Positions 44,506-52,709 of a stretch of DNA of 64,000 bases are shown here, piece by piece. The stretch spans positions 1-64,000 of the forward strand of contig NZ_NHRJ02000004.1 of the NCBI RefSeq assembly GCF_002220865.2, in the 5' to 3' direction. How positions within the stretch are numbered: the first letter of the stretch is position 1; every line of letters starts with the position of its first letter. Below the pieces are notes generated by a model that was not told the origin of the DNA, did no database searches, and saw only the letters and a list, made by a program, of their open reading frames with translations. Made by a program: the position numbers and the translations under genes. Source of the stretch: Paenibacillus xerothermodurans (GTDB lineage Bacteria; Bacillota; Bacilli; Paenibacillales; NBRC-103111).

Positions 44506-45680
44506 ATAGCGCACAAATACGACAGTTCGTCATGCGGTACCTTGAGGCGGAACAATGCGATGTCATCGACAAACATCCGGCGTATGTCACCGTGAAGCTA
44601 TCGCCCTCCGCGGATAGAGAGCTCACTTTCCGCCCCTATTATTGGAACTTTGTGGAGGCTACCGGTGCTCCCGCGGAAACCATGACATTCACGTTCATCT
44701 TCGATCCCGAAGGGCACAATGCGGCTACCCAAGCTGCCGGCAGACCCGGTGTCGACAGACTGGGCATGCCCTTGCAGATGAACCCGGTCGGCACACCAGG
44801 CGCCGGAGGTCCAGGCGCGCCTCATGCCGCTGCCACGCAGCCGCATGCTGGCGGCCCACCCACTCCCGGCGTTGGGCCGGCAAGCTCCGGCGCCCCTTCC
44901 GCCGCTCCCGGCTCGCACGCCCATGGCACCGCGGGTGCACACGCTGCCGGCCACGAACCGGCAGGCTCCGGCGCCGTATCCGCCGGCTCACCGGCTGGCC
45001 AGCCAGCGCAGCCTGACGGTATACTCAGCCAGTACTTTGGCTTCGTACCGACACAGGTCGTCCCGCGTATACCGAAAGATGAGGTGACCTTCGGCAGCCA
45101 AAGGCTGGAGCAAATATTCGGTATCGTCCGCAACAAGGGGCGATATGTTCACCTGTATGAGCAATTTCAACCCGAGCAAAAATCGGCGGCCACCGTGCCC
45201 TACGACAATTGGTTTCAAGTTAACTTCAAAGTGGAGCTGGCGTGCGATATGAAACGCAGCGAGCTTCATTCGCTCGGCATCCATCTGGTCACAGGCGAGA
45301 TCCGGGAGCATTTTCAGGAGCTGCTGCAGCGCAAGAGCCTCACACCGCGTCTGCCCGCACAAGTCTTCATTGTGCCCGATCGTATAGCGCTGCCCCGTGC
45401 CGTCATCTATTTGGAAGAATACTTGGAGAACAAGTTTAAAACGTATGACCAAACGTGGGCAGCAGAGGCTGCGTTGCGATTGGAGGACGAACTTGCACGC
45501 GTCAGGGGATATTACGAGACACTCATCCAAAATGCCGAGCCGGACGCGAGACCTGAAGTTGAAGCCCAATATGCCAACCGAAAGCACGAACTGGAATGGC
45601 AATACAGGCCACGAATCCAAATTTCCGTCATTAACTGCGGGCTGTTTCATCTCCGGCTGGAGAGCAAGCCTAACAACTGA
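44502..45680 (+). CDS. yqhG: YqhG-family protein with a large low-complexity insertion
   Basis: 392 residues from GTG overlapping the helicase stop. Residues 1-75 (RQFVMRYLEAEQCDVIDKHP ... FRPYYWNFVEATGAP) and 175-392 (YFGFVPTQVVPRIPKDEVTF ... QISVINCGLFHLRLESK) are the YqhG protein, normally about 260 residues. Between them about 100 residues consist mostly of Ala, Gly, Pro, His and Ser (GTPGAGGPGAPHAAA, PGSHAHGTAGAHAAGHEPAG). The insertion is in frame and flanked by intact domain, so the gene is probably functional. Role with the helicase is unknown. Confidence 0.85.
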   Translation: MNSAQIRQFVMRYLEAEQCDVIDKHPAYVTVKLSPSADRELTFRPYYWNFVEATGAPAETMTFTFIFDPEGHNAATQAAGRPGVDRLGMPLQMNPVGTPGAGGPGAPHAAATQPHAGGPPTPGVGPASSGAPSAAPGSHAHGTAGAHAAGHEPAGSGAVSAGSPAGQPAQPDGILSQYFGFVPTQVVPRIPKDEVTFGSQRLEQIFGIVRNKGRYVHLYEQFQPEQKSAATVPYDNWFQVNFKVELACDMKRSELHSLGIHLVTGEIREHFQELLQRKSLTPRLPAQVFIVPDRIALPRAVIYLEEYLENKFKTYDQTWAAEAALRLEDELARVRGYYETLIQNAEPDARPEVEAQYANRKHELEWQYRPRIQISVINCGLFHLRLESKPNN

Positions 45681-45874
45681 CGAATTATGATAAATGCCAG
45701 CAAAAATAGAAGCAAATCGCATCCGGCACATCTACAGGTTCTAACAACGTTTTTAAGGCATATTTTATACAATAAGGGCATAGCTGTTCGGCAAACGATT
45801 ACTGCGGTAAATAGTGTCGGTGAGTCTCTGCCGACATAATCCGGCCTACCATTTTTATGTAAGCAGGTGAATAA

Positions 45875-46843
45875 ATGAAAAGAACTACCGTATGGGCCAT
45901 GACGCTGGTGATTTGGACAAGCCTGATGCTGCCGCAGCCTCTGTGTACGGCAGCTGCGGAGGCACAGCTGGCGCCGGCGAACCGAACCCCACACACGGTC
46001 GCGGCTCATGTGCCTGCCAGCGTGCACCAGCCAGCGTCAGCCGAGGAGTCCGCAGCGGATACCGAGCGCACGATCACTTCGACCGCGATGGCGGACGCCG
46101 TCAACCAGTGGATACATAACATCGCCGGCGAACACGGCTACTCATCGTGGCGGCAGGCAACATGGACCAGTCAGCCCCTCGGCCCCGGTACACATGGCTG
46201 GATCATTATAGTAACATCGAACGGCAAAACTGTCGGTTACATGGTAATACATGCTGCAGAGCCCGATAAGCCTGACAGCTACCGATTAACCGAATACGGC
46301 CACGGAGACAAGCCTTTATTCAGCTTGCAAACTCTGCACCAAGCGTTGGTGCAGCTTGAACTTATTCATACTTCATACCAAACCGAACGTCTATACTATG
46401 CGCCGCTTCATACGGTATGGCGAGTTACGAGCCACGGCTCTGAGCATTACGCTGACGCTAAGACAGGCGAAATACTGCCTCTGGATTCTTTTTCTTCTCA
46501 GAGCATGCCGCTTCATGCTTTAGATGCGTCTACACGGCTTGCACCAAAGCATACAATCATATCAAGCCGGCAGTTATCGGTGTTTGATCCGTATGAACGG
46601 CTGCCCTGGGCAAGCGGGGAGGACGTGAATTATCCCTCCTTCGGCGAGCTGCAAGGAGAATTGGACGCACGTAAGCGCCTCACCTATGCTGCAGCAATCT
46701 TCAATGGAACGATCACAGCGCCTCTCGCCGTCACCGGCTACCATAAGTGGTCCAACCAGGAGTGCTTCTTACTGCTTGAGCAAAACGGCCAACGTGCAGT
46801 TCCTTATGAAGCCGCAGCCATTCTCGGCAAGTTCTACCACTAA
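45875..46843 (+). CDS. Exported hypothetical protein
   Basis: 322 residues with a signal peptide (TTVWAMTLVIWTSLMLPQPL ending before CTAAAEAQ). After an Ala/Pro/His-rich stretch to about residue 60, the mature part contains a WIIIVTSNGKTVGYMVIHA strand pattern and a middle resembling membrane-associated peptidase propeptide-like domains (VWRVTSHGSEHYADAKTGEI), which often occur in secreted Bacillus-group proteins. No catalytic motif. Terminator follows directly. Confidence 0.75.
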   Translation: MKRTTVWAMTLVIWTSLMLPQPLCTAAAEAQLAPANRTPHTVAAHVPASVHQPASAEESAADTERTITSTAMADAVNQWIHNIAGEHGYSSWRQATWTSQPLGPGTHGWIIIVTSNGKTVGYMVIHAAEPDKPDSYRLTEYGHGDKPLFSLQTLHQALVQLELIHTSYQTERLYYAPLHTVWRVTSHGSEHYADAKTGEILPLDSFSSQSMPLHALDASTRLAPKHTIISSRQLSVFDPYERLPWASGEDVNYPSFGELQGELDARKRLTYAAAIFNGTITAPLAVTGYHKWSNQECFLLLEQNGQRAVPYEAAAILGKFYH

Positions 46844-46867
46844 CGGTTGTTCTCCTCCTTCTTATAG

Positions 46868-46920
46868 AAAAGCTTCCCATCCCCGACACGCATTAACGTG
46901 CTTTGAGGAGAGAAGCTTTT
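46868..46920 (+). terminator. Terminator after the exported protein
   Basis: AGAAAAGCTTC and GAAGCTTTTC pair around a long loop; followed by ATTTTC. Also ends near the yqzE stop on the other strand. Confidence 0.65.
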
Positions 46921-47111
46921 CATTTTCTTTTGCGCACTTCATCCGTCCACATGCGAAGCGCGACCGGCAGCATACCGAACCAGCGATACTGCCATCGCTC
47001 CCGTCTTTCCTTTCGGCTTGCCTTGGCCTCTTTTCTCACTTCACGAGGCGTTTCTATGTAATCAATGAACTGCTCCGCAACATATTTCACCAGCTCGTCG
47101 CCCTTGGCCAT
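46920..47111 (-). CDS. yqzE: YqzE-family protein
   Basis: 63 residues from ATG 47111 behind GGAGGTGCACAT: AKGDELVKYVAEQFIDYIET, then highly charged RKEAKASRKERRERWQYRWF, and a C-terminal hydrophobic part with WTDEVRKRK. Conserved small protein of Bacilli, next to comG genes in B. subtilis; function unknown. The longer upstream frame is not used because of the strong internal ribosome site. Confidence 0.85.
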   Translation of the reverse strand: MAKGDELVKYVAEQFIDYIETPREVRKEAKASRKERRERWQYRWFGMLPVALRMWTDEVRKRK

Positions 47112-47195
47112 ATGTGCACCTCCAGCCTCTAGTGTATCCAAATTACACTGCATTCTTACACATAGCGCGACGCGGCACATATTATGGTTCCGCAC

Positions 47196-47226
47196 AAAAA
47201 AACACTACCGCGCTGGCCGATAGTGT
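47196..47226 (-). terminator. argS terminator
   Basis: ACACTATCGGCC...GGTAGTGT followed on the minus strand by TTTTTTTG, 11 bases past the argS stop. Confidence 0.85.
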
Positions 47227-47236
47227 CTCTGTGGCA

Positions 47237-48955
47237 TTACATTTTTTCCGGAGCTTCCAACCCGATGAGCCTCAAGCCGTTGCGCAGAGTGATCTGCACG
47301 CTCTTCACCAGCGCCAGTCTCGCCTGACGCAGAGCGGTGTCCTCTACAAGGATAGGCGACGCGTGATAGAAGCTGTTGAAGCTCTGCGCCAAGTCAACCA
47401 AATACCGGCTCACGATAGACGGCTCAAGCTTGTGCATGGCCTGCTCCACGCGCTCCTTAAACAGATGCAGCTGCTTGATCACGCCCCGAGCCTCGGCGCC
47501 GTCCAGCAGTCCATAGTTCAGCTCGCCGGCCACGTCCGGCAACTCGATGGATGCGGTGCCGTTGGCTTTGCGCAGCAAGCTGCAGGTACGGACATGCGTA
47601 TATTGCACGTACGGCCCGGTCTCGCCCTCAAAATTCAACGCTTCCTCCCAAGAAAACACGATGTCTTTAATGCGGTTGTTGCTCAGATCGCTGAAAATAA
47701 TCGCACCCACACCCACTTGGCGTGCGACCTCCTCCTTGTTTTCCAGGTCAGGGTTCTTCTCGCTGATGATCTCCCTCGTCTTGTCGATCGCCTGAGTCAG
47801 CAGCTCTTCAAGCCGGATAACATTCCCTTTGCGCGTCGACAGCTTGGCGCCTTCCAGGCTGACTTTACCGAAGGGCACATGTGCCAGCTTGTCCGCCCAG
47901 TCGTATCCCATCAATTTGATTACCTTGAACCACTGCTGGAAGTGCAGGCTCTGCCCTGCGTCCGTGACATAAATACACTTGTCAAAATCATACGTGTTAT
48001 GCCGGTATATCGCGGCCGTCACGTCGCGTGTGTGATACAGTGTGCCGCCGTCTTTTTTGATCATCAGCGCAGGCGGCATATTATATTCGTCCAGCCGGAC
48101 AAGCTGCGCGCCCTCGTCTTCCACAAGCAAATTCTTCTGCTTGAGTTCGTCGATGACGGCATCCATTTTATCATTGTAAAAGCTCTCGCCCGCGTAGGAG
48201 TCAAATTTTACACCTAACAGGTCGTACATTTTTTCAAATTCCTTCATGCTGATTTCCACGAACCATCTCCAGAGCTTCAATGCTGCCTCATCGCCCTGTT
48301 CCAGCCGTACGAAACACAGTCGGGCTTCGGTCTCCAATTCGGGATTGCGGTCAGCCTCATCGTGGAATTTCACGTATAAGCGTTGCAGCTCGTCAATACC
48401 TTCCGCTTCTACCGCGGCCTGGTTACCCCAGCGCTGATAAGCGACAATAAGCTTGCCGAATTGGGTTCCCCAGTCACCCAGATGGTTAACTCCTATGCAG
48501 TTGTAACCTAGAAACTGGTGGATGTTGTACAGTGCACTGCCGATCATGGTCGAACGCAGATGGCCGATATGAAACGTTTTCGCGATATTAGGCGATGAAA
48601 AGTCGAGTACGATATTGCGACCTTGACCGAGGTCCTGCGAGCCGTAGCGCTCCTTGAGGTTAAAAACCTCTCCTAGGACAGATGCGGCAAAATGCTCCGC
48701 ATTCAAATACACATTGAGATAACCCGATACCGCCTCGACGCGCTCTACCGCCGGATGAGGCGCCCACTGCTGTTTCAGCTCTTCTGCAATGGCTTGCGGC
48801 GCTCTGCGCAGCTGTTTGCTTAATTTGAAGCAAGGGACGGATAAGTCACCCATCTCGGGGTTAGGCGGATATTCAATGAGTTCCGCGATTGATTGCTCGT
48901 CCAAACCTGACAGTTGAGAAGCAAGCCTGGTCGCCAATAATTCTTTGTAGTTCAT
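47237..48955 (-). CDS. argS: Arginyl-tRNA synthetase
   Basis: 572 residues from ATG 48955 (GGGGATCAACCATTT). Class I landmarks: NIAKTFHIGHLRSTMIGSAL (HIGH), GDWGTQFGKL, and KLSTRKGNVIRLEELL in place of KMSKS. N-terminal Add-1 domain and the C-terminal anticodon-binding DALR helices (HVRTCSLLRKA ... SFNSFYHASPIL) are present. It charges tRNA-Arg. Single gene with its own terminator. Confidence 0.97.
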   Translation of the reverse strand: MNYKELLATRLASQLSGLDEQSIAELIEYPPNPEMGDLSVPCFKLSKQLRRAPQAIAEELKQQWAPHPAVERVEAVSGYLNVYLNAEHFAASVLGEVFNLKERYGSQDLGQGRNIVLDFSSPNIAKTFHIGHLRSTMIGSALYNIHQFLGYNCIGVNHLGDWGTQFGKLIVAYQRWGNQAAVEAEGIDELQRLYVKFHDEADRNPELETEARLCFVRLEQGDEAALKLWRWFVEISMKEFEKMYDLLGVKFDSYAGESFYNDKMDAVIDELKQKNLLVEDEGAQLVRLDEYNMPPALMIKKDGGTLYHTRDVTAAIYRHNTYDFDKCIYVTDAGQSLHFQQWFKVIKLMGYDWADKLAHVPFGKVSLEGAKLSTRKGNVIRLEELLTQAIDKTREIISEKNPDLENKEEVARQVGVGAIIFSDLSNNRIKDIVFSWEEALNFEGETGPYVQYTHVRTCSLLRKANGTASIELPDVAGELNYGLLDGAEARGVIKQLHLFKERVEQAMHKLEPSIVSRYLVDLAQSFNSFYHASPILVEDTALRQARLALVKSVQITLRNGLRLIGLEAPEKM

Positions 48956-49017
48956 AAATGGTTGATCCCCTTTTCCGATTAAATCACAACTCCGCCGATA
49001 CAGCGTTTGTATACAAT

Positions 49018-49039
49018 AAAACACCCCCGCGCGGGGGTG
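49018..49039 (-). terminator. GC-rich hairpin upstream of argS
   Basis: CACCCCCGCGCGGGGGTG followed on the minus strand by TTTTATTG. It lies 63 bases upstream of the argS start in its own direction of transcription, so it could be a leader terminator (attenuator) of argS or end a transcript antisense to the hsp20 promoter region. Confidence 0.6.
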
Positions 49040-49243
49040 CTTGCTAACTCAGGCCCAATGTCGCTCAATGGCATATGTTTCATTATATCTATCCGCAAAA
49101 ATCCAGTCAAGCGGCGAAATGAGTCGTTCACGCCCGCGTTAGAGCGCCGTCACTATCATCTTCATTTGGCGCGGCATGCATACCGTTCGGCTTCTTTTGG
49201 TTAAGCTACTAATGCCGTACATCACACCAAGGAGGTTGTTGCC

Positions 49244-49684
49244 ATGCCGCTCGTACCCTTCGAGCCATTGCGTCACGTAGAAAATTGGAAAAAAGAGCTG
49301 GACCGCGTGTTTAACGAAAGTATTCCGGCCGCGTTCGGTTTCAACCCGGAATTCAGCACACCCCGTACCGACGTTTATGAAACAGCGGCACATGTCATCG
49401 CAATTTGCGAAATTCCCGGTTTAGAAAACAAAGAAGATGTTCACATTCACGTCGACAATCAAACATTGAAAATCCACGGTGTGATCAATCGTTTCAACGA
49501 AGTGCAGGAGGATCAAATGCATCGCCGGGAGAGGTACGCCGGCAAATTTCAGCGGAGTATCGCCCTGCCGTCCCCCGTGGAAGCCGAAGGCACAGTAGCC
49601 GCATACAAAAACGGCATATTGGAAGTCCGTATGCCCAAGTCCAGACCGGAACAGGGACAACGGATCGATATCGATTTTCAATAA
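49244..49684 (+). CDS. Small heat-shock protein, Hsp20/alpha-crystallin family
   Basis: 146 residues, ATG after CAAGGAGGTTGTTGCC. Alpha-crystallin domain from about residue 42: RTDVYETAAHVIAICEIPGL, EDVHIHVDNQTLKIHG, RERYAGKFQRSIALPSPVE and the closing AAYKNGILEVRMPKS. Holdase chaperone that binds unfolding proteins as oligomers. Single gene. Confidence 0.93.
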   Translation: MPLVPFEPLRHVENWKKELDRVFNESIPAAFGFNPEFSTPRTDVYETAAHVIAICEIPGLENKEDVHIHVDNQTLKIHGVINRFNEVQEDQMHRRERYAGKFQRSIALPSPVEAEGTVAAYKNGILEVRMPKSRPEQGQRIDIDFQ

Positions 49685-49698
49685 GCCGTTAACAAATA

Positions 49699-49732
49699 AA
49701 AAACCATCTGCCGAGCTGCGGCAAATGGTTGT
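49699..49732. terminator. Terminator shared by hsp20 and tRNA-Leu
   Basis: AACCATCTGCCG-AGCTG-CGGCAAATGGTT; the minus strand follows with TTTTTTATTT, so it mainly ends the tRNA transcript. Confidence 0.75.
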
Positions 49733-49745
49733 ATGTATGGTATGG

Positions 49746-49830
49746 TGCGGTCAAGAGGACTCGAACCTCCACGGGGGGTTAGCCCACACGGACCTGAACC
49801 GTGCGCGTCTGCCAATTCCGCCATGACCGC
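49746..49830 (-). tRNA. tRNA-Leu (CAG)
   Basis: 85 nt, cloverleaf with acceptor GCGGTCA/TGACCGC and discriminator A, D-arm GGCGGAATTGGCAGACGCG, anticodon arm CACGG-TTCAGGT-CCGTG (anticodon CAG), long variable arm TGGGCTAACCCCCCG, and T-arm GGAGGTTCGAGTCCTCT. The long variable arm is diagnostic of class II (Leu). No CCA encoded; ACC follows. Confidence 0.96.
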
Positions 49831-49964
49831 ATATTGCAGTGCGCCTCTGAGACCCGCTTCTCGGCGCTCTCAAATGCACAAGAAGTATATTAACATCTGA
49901 CGCTGGTATATGTCAAATACTTTTTTTGGCAGGTTTCCCCACTCGACATAGCCGCTTGCGTGCA

Positions 49965-49990
49965 AAAGATCTCCGCTTTAGGGGATCTTT
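49965..49990 (-). terminator. Terminator of the 24-residue gene
   Basis: AAAGATCCCC-TAAAGC-GGAGATCTTT immediately after the TAA of the small gene; followed by TGCACG, with T-rich end ATCTTTTG. Confidence 0.7.
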
Positions 49991-50065
49991 TTATTTCCAG
50001 CAGGTATAAGCGATCCAAGCGACAATCGCCCCCGTTCCTCTCAAAGGTGATCCCTGTTTGGACAT
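49991..50065 (-). CDS. 24-residue small protein
   Basis: ATG 50065 follows an ideal AGGAGGGCGGGCT ribosome site; the frame has 24 codons ending in TAA at 49991, with a hairpin terminator directly behind. The product begins MSKQGSPLRGTGAIVAWIAY and ends with a Cys-Trp-Lys. It has a short hydrophobic half after a basic N-terminus, so it may bind a membrane. A TATAAT sits upstream near 50113 (minus strand). Start signal plus terminator make a real gene likely despite its size. Family unknown. Confidence 0.6.
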   Translation of the reverse strand: MSKQGSPLRGTGAIVAWIAYTCWK

Positions 50066-50213
50066 AGCCCGCCCTCCTGTCTTCGCGATGACAAATACCA
50101 CATAGGAATATTATACTATGCCCGGCAGAAACTTGGTTATACCACGGTTACAGCGTAAATTCCATCATGTTTGTGTTCTGCGTCCATATAATGTGGAAGG
50201 AGGGATCAAACGT

Positions 50214-50435
50214 ATGGTGCTATTTCAAATCGCTATCGGCGTGGTGTCCGCTTTGATTTTATGGGGATTCATCGAACTGACCTATCGCACAATGTTGTGG
50301 GTCATCGGCCTCACTGTGCTGGTCAGCCTAATTATACCCGGCGCGTTTTTGTTTCTGAGCGGAATACTGCTTGTGTTCATCGGGATGCTGGCGACTTTAG
50401 GCATTTTATTTTTAATAGGGGCATTCAGAAAGTAA
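50214..50435 (+). CDS. Small two-helix membrane protein
   Basis: 73 residues from ATG 50214 (GGAAGGAGGGATCAAACGT). Nearly all hydrophobic: FQIAIGVVSALILWGFIE and LWVIGLTVLVSLIIPGAFLF then LSGILLVFIGMLATLGILFL, ending FRK. Unknown family; an earlier in-frame start is ignored because it lacks a ribosome site. Confidence 0.65.
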   Translation: MVLFQIAIGVVSALILWGFIELTYRTMLWVIGLTVLVSLIIPGAFLFLSGILLVFIGMLATLGILFLIGAFRK

Positions 50436-50448
50436 TGCTGGACAACAT

Positions 50449-50601
50449 TTACCCTTCCCCGTAGGCTTGCAGCGCTCCGGCTGCCCACTCTTTTAGCAGC
50501 TGCTTATCCGGCCGGCTCGGCACATCGAACAGATGAGTGGTTGTATCACCGCCGTTTGCATCCAACCGGATCATCTCTCCAGACACCTCACCGTTCTCGG
50601 C
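50449..50601 (-). pseudogene. Fragment of hypothetical protein downstream of 50625-50858
   Basis: Open minus-strand frame AENGEVSGEMIRLDANGGDT then TTHLFDVPSRPDKQLLKEWA ending LQAYGEG at TAA 50449. No start with a ribosome site except an internal ATG at 50574. The frame just upstream (EIVLSRE) fits its beginning after a one-base shift. Either a small orphan gene or a decayed 3' part. Confidence 0.4.
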
Positions 50602-50624
50602 TCAATACGATTTCACCGCTCCCT

Positions 50625-50858
50625 TTATTGCCCGCTACCGCCCTCAATCCATCCGCTGTCGCGTTCCTCCGCGAACGGCTGGTAGTGATGCCGGCGATCC
50701 AACTTGAGTATACGCCGATTTTGCTTCCGTATCATCACCGTTTCATCATCCCAGGCGACGACGATTCCCTTCACATCATTTTTAGGGTCTGCGTCGCGGA
50801 CCACGCGCAGTACCGTTCCTGCCACACGATACAGGTCCAGCTGTTCTTCCGTTATCAT
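50625..50858 (-). CDS. Hypothetical protein, 77 residues
   Basis: ATG 50858 follows GAAAGGAGATTTGTAC. Product: MITEEQLDLYRVAGTVLRVV, then DVKGIVVAWDDETVMIRKQN and an acidic end. The central part looks like a small beta-barrel (PRC/SH3-like), but no family is recognised. Cytosolic. Confidence 0.55.
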   Translation of the reverse strand: MITEEQLDLYRVAGTVLRVVRDADPKNDVKGIVVAWDDETVMIRKQNRRILKLDRRHHYQPFAEERDSGWIEGGSGQ

Positions 50859-50965
50859 GTACAAATCTCCTTTCTCAATCGTGCTGTAAGAATAGAATAC
50901 ACCAATAGCGGCATACAATAAACTCATGGTTTTCCCCAGTTTCTAATGAAAGGACGCTCTTACTT

Positions 50966-51304
50966 ATGCAATTGACCAATGAAACGGACCAACAGAAGAA
51001 AACCTATTATGTAGCGGTCGGCACAGGTGAAATTTTGGAACCGCACAATATGGGCGGGAATTTCGAGTTCGAAATCCGCGCAACCGATGAACAGATTGAC
51101 CAGCTGGCGGCCTTATTTGAAGAATCGCAAGAAGCACAGGACGACACCGCTGTGCGAGCCCATATCCCGTACAGGGAGTATCACAACGATAAGGAAAATG
51201 ACGCGGCTGATTACTATTTGCGGCAAATTTATCGTAAGCTCCATGAACTCGGGACAGCCGAGACACGCGCACACATCGAACGGATGAATGTATTACCCTC
51301 CTAG
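50966..51304 (+). CDS. Hypothetical acidic protein
   Basis: 112 residues; AAAGGACGCTCTTACTT precedes ATG. KKTYYVAVGTGEILEPHNMG and EIRATDEQIDQLAALFEESQ, then a charged helical C-terminus with YYLRQIYRKLHELG. No membrane segment. Family not recognised with certainty; the short strands and NMGGNFEFEI pattern resemble proteins of unknown function in Paenibacillaceae. Confidence 0.65.
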   Translation: MQLTNETDQQKKTYYVAVGTGEILEPHNMGGNFEFEIRATDEQIDQLAALFEESQEAQDDTAVRAHIPYREYHNDKENDAADYYLRQIYRKLHELGTAETRAHIERMNVLPS

Positions 51305-51310
51305 ACAAAA

Positions 51311-51345
51311 AAACCTATTCCCGCCTGCGACGGCGAATAGGTTTT
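51311..51345. terminator. Bidirectional terminator
   Basis: AACCTATTC...CGAATAGGTT with A and T runs on its two sides, between two convergent hypothetical genes. Confidence 0.85.
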
Positions 51346-51375
51346 ATTCAATGCTAATGCGTACGAGCCGTACGA

Positions 51376-51699
51376 TTAGCTTACGTGTTCTTTGGAATCG
51401 TTGGTTTCAAACCAATAGTCCAGAACTTTACTGGACATCACTCGCTTTTGGACATAGTCGATTTGCTGCTGTGAAAAGTGCGGCTGCCACTCGATACCGA
51501 GCTCTTCGCACAGTTTGACAATCGTCAACAGTTCAGACCAGGCAACGTACCGTTTGTACCAAAAAAATTGAGGATGTTCAATCATATAGGGATACAGATC
51601 ATCGAACTCTGTATGTTTACAATCAAGGGCACGCTCAAAATGAATCTTGGCTTCGCTCAGCTTGGCGGCGAAAAACTCAGCCTGATTTTCATTCCCCAT
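51376..51699 (-). CDS. Hypothetical protein, 107 residues
   Basis: ATG preceded by AGAGAGGAGGCCGTGCT. Mostly helical and charged with aromatic clusters: AEFFAAKLSEAKIHFERALD, MIEHPQFFWYKRYVAWSELL. No signal or membrane segment. Family unknown; terminator shared with the opposite gene. Confidence 0.65.
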   Translation of the reverse strand: MGNENQAEFFAAKLSEAKIHFERALDCKHTEFDDLYPYMIEHPQFFWYKRYVAWSELLTIVKLCEELGIEWQPHFSQQQIDYVQKRVMSSKVLDYWFETNDSKEHVS

Positions 51700-51792
51700 A
51701 GCACGGCCTCCTCTCTAAAGCATACCTCCATTATAAATGAAAAAGAGCGGCGTGAAAAGGCGTAACGGCATTTGAAAATAATTCATACAAGA

Positions 51793-52365
51793 TCACTCGA
51801 ACTCGATTCTGCCCGGTGCCAGGGATGTGATCTTGGCAAGCGACTCCACTCGTACTCCTGACTCCCTTATAGTCCGACCGCCGGCTTGAAACGATTTTTC
51901 CACAGCGATTCCCACTCCGACCAAATGGGCGCCTGATCGCCGGATGATACGAATGAGCCCTCTTGCGGCATCCCCGTTCGCGATAAAATCGTCGATCACT
52001 AAAATTCTATCCTCAGCTGTTAAAAATTCCCGGGAAACCATGATATCCGTCACATAGCCTTTCGTGAACGAAGGAACCCTTTCGCTGTAGGTTTCGGATG
52101 TGTCCGAATTTAGCGATTTTTTGCGGCGGGCGAATACCATAGGTACGTTCAAATCCTGCGCAGCTGCGAACGCGATCGGAATACCTGAGGACTCGATAGT
52201 CAAGATCTTAGTCACGTTGTCTTCACGGAACAGCCGGGTGAATTCTCTGCCCATAGCCGTTGTCAACGCCGGATCTACAGCGTGGTTCAAAATGGCGTCC
52301 AGCTTAATCACTTCATTAGAAAGCACAGTGCCGACTTCTCTGATGCGTTGTTTTAATAGCTCCAT
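51793..52365 (-). CDS. xpt: Xanthine phosphoribosyltransferase
   Basis: 190 residues. PRPP loop VLIDDFIANGD (RILVIDDFIANGDAARGLIR) and base-pocket motifs TKILTIESSGIPIAFAAAQ and VFARRKKSLN are typical of Xpt. It converts xanthine and PRPP to XMP in purine salvage. Ribosome site GGAGGCTTATGT. Unlike the B. subtilis gene, no purine-riboswitch-like sequence is seen upstream, and pbuX is not next to it. Confidence 0.93.
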   Translation of the reverse strand: MELLKQRIREVGTVLSNEVIKLDAILNHAVDPALTTAMGREFTRLFREDNVTKILTIESSGIPIAFAAAQDLNVPMVFARRKKSLNSDTSETYSERVPSFTKGYVTDIMVSREFLTAEDRILVIDDFIANGDAARGLIRIIRRSGAHLVGVGIAVEKSFQAGGRTIRESGVRVESLAKITSLAPGRIEFE

Positions 52366-52709
52366 ACATAAGCCTCCATCCGAAAACTCTTTCCGTTAAC
52401 TTATCATAAGGGGATTCCGGGTATCAAGTGTTTAAACCATAAACTTTTTTAGATTAGCTGCAACTTCCCCAGTGCAAAATGCGTTATAAATGATAAGATT
52501 GCACGCAATATGGTCTAAAGCGGAGCAAACCATTTAATGTCAGCCCTGCATGGTGTTTTTGCTCGAATGATGGCTTTTTTTGAGACAGTGGCTCTTTGTC
52601 CAATTTGCTCTAAAAGAGTATGATTAGAAGATACAGCTCGATGGTGCTTCAGTTAGGTTCGTGATACAGGTTACAAATGGAAGAGCCCACTCAGAAAGGG
52701 TAGATGGAC
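52366..52709. other. Intergenic region between xpt and lipoprotein
   Basis: AT-rich, with divergent promoters to be expected; TTGATA near 52424 (minus strand) is a possible -35 for xpt. No riboswitch or small RNA recognised; no coding frame with a ribosome site. Confidence 0.4.

Noticed and set aside
44598-45087. Several long frames antisense to or overlapping yqhG
   Set aside because: They arise from the GC-rich low-complexity insertion; no ribosome sites and only Arg/Pro/Ala-rich composition.
47114-48217. 367-codon plus-strand frame across argS
   Set aside because: It is wholly antisense to a certain arginyl-tRNA synthetase gene and has no recognisable domain.
52366-52640. Purine riboswitch upstream of xpt
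   Set aside because: On the minus strand I could not find the conserved three-way-junction bases of purine riboswitches; only AT-rich sequence and a possible promoter.
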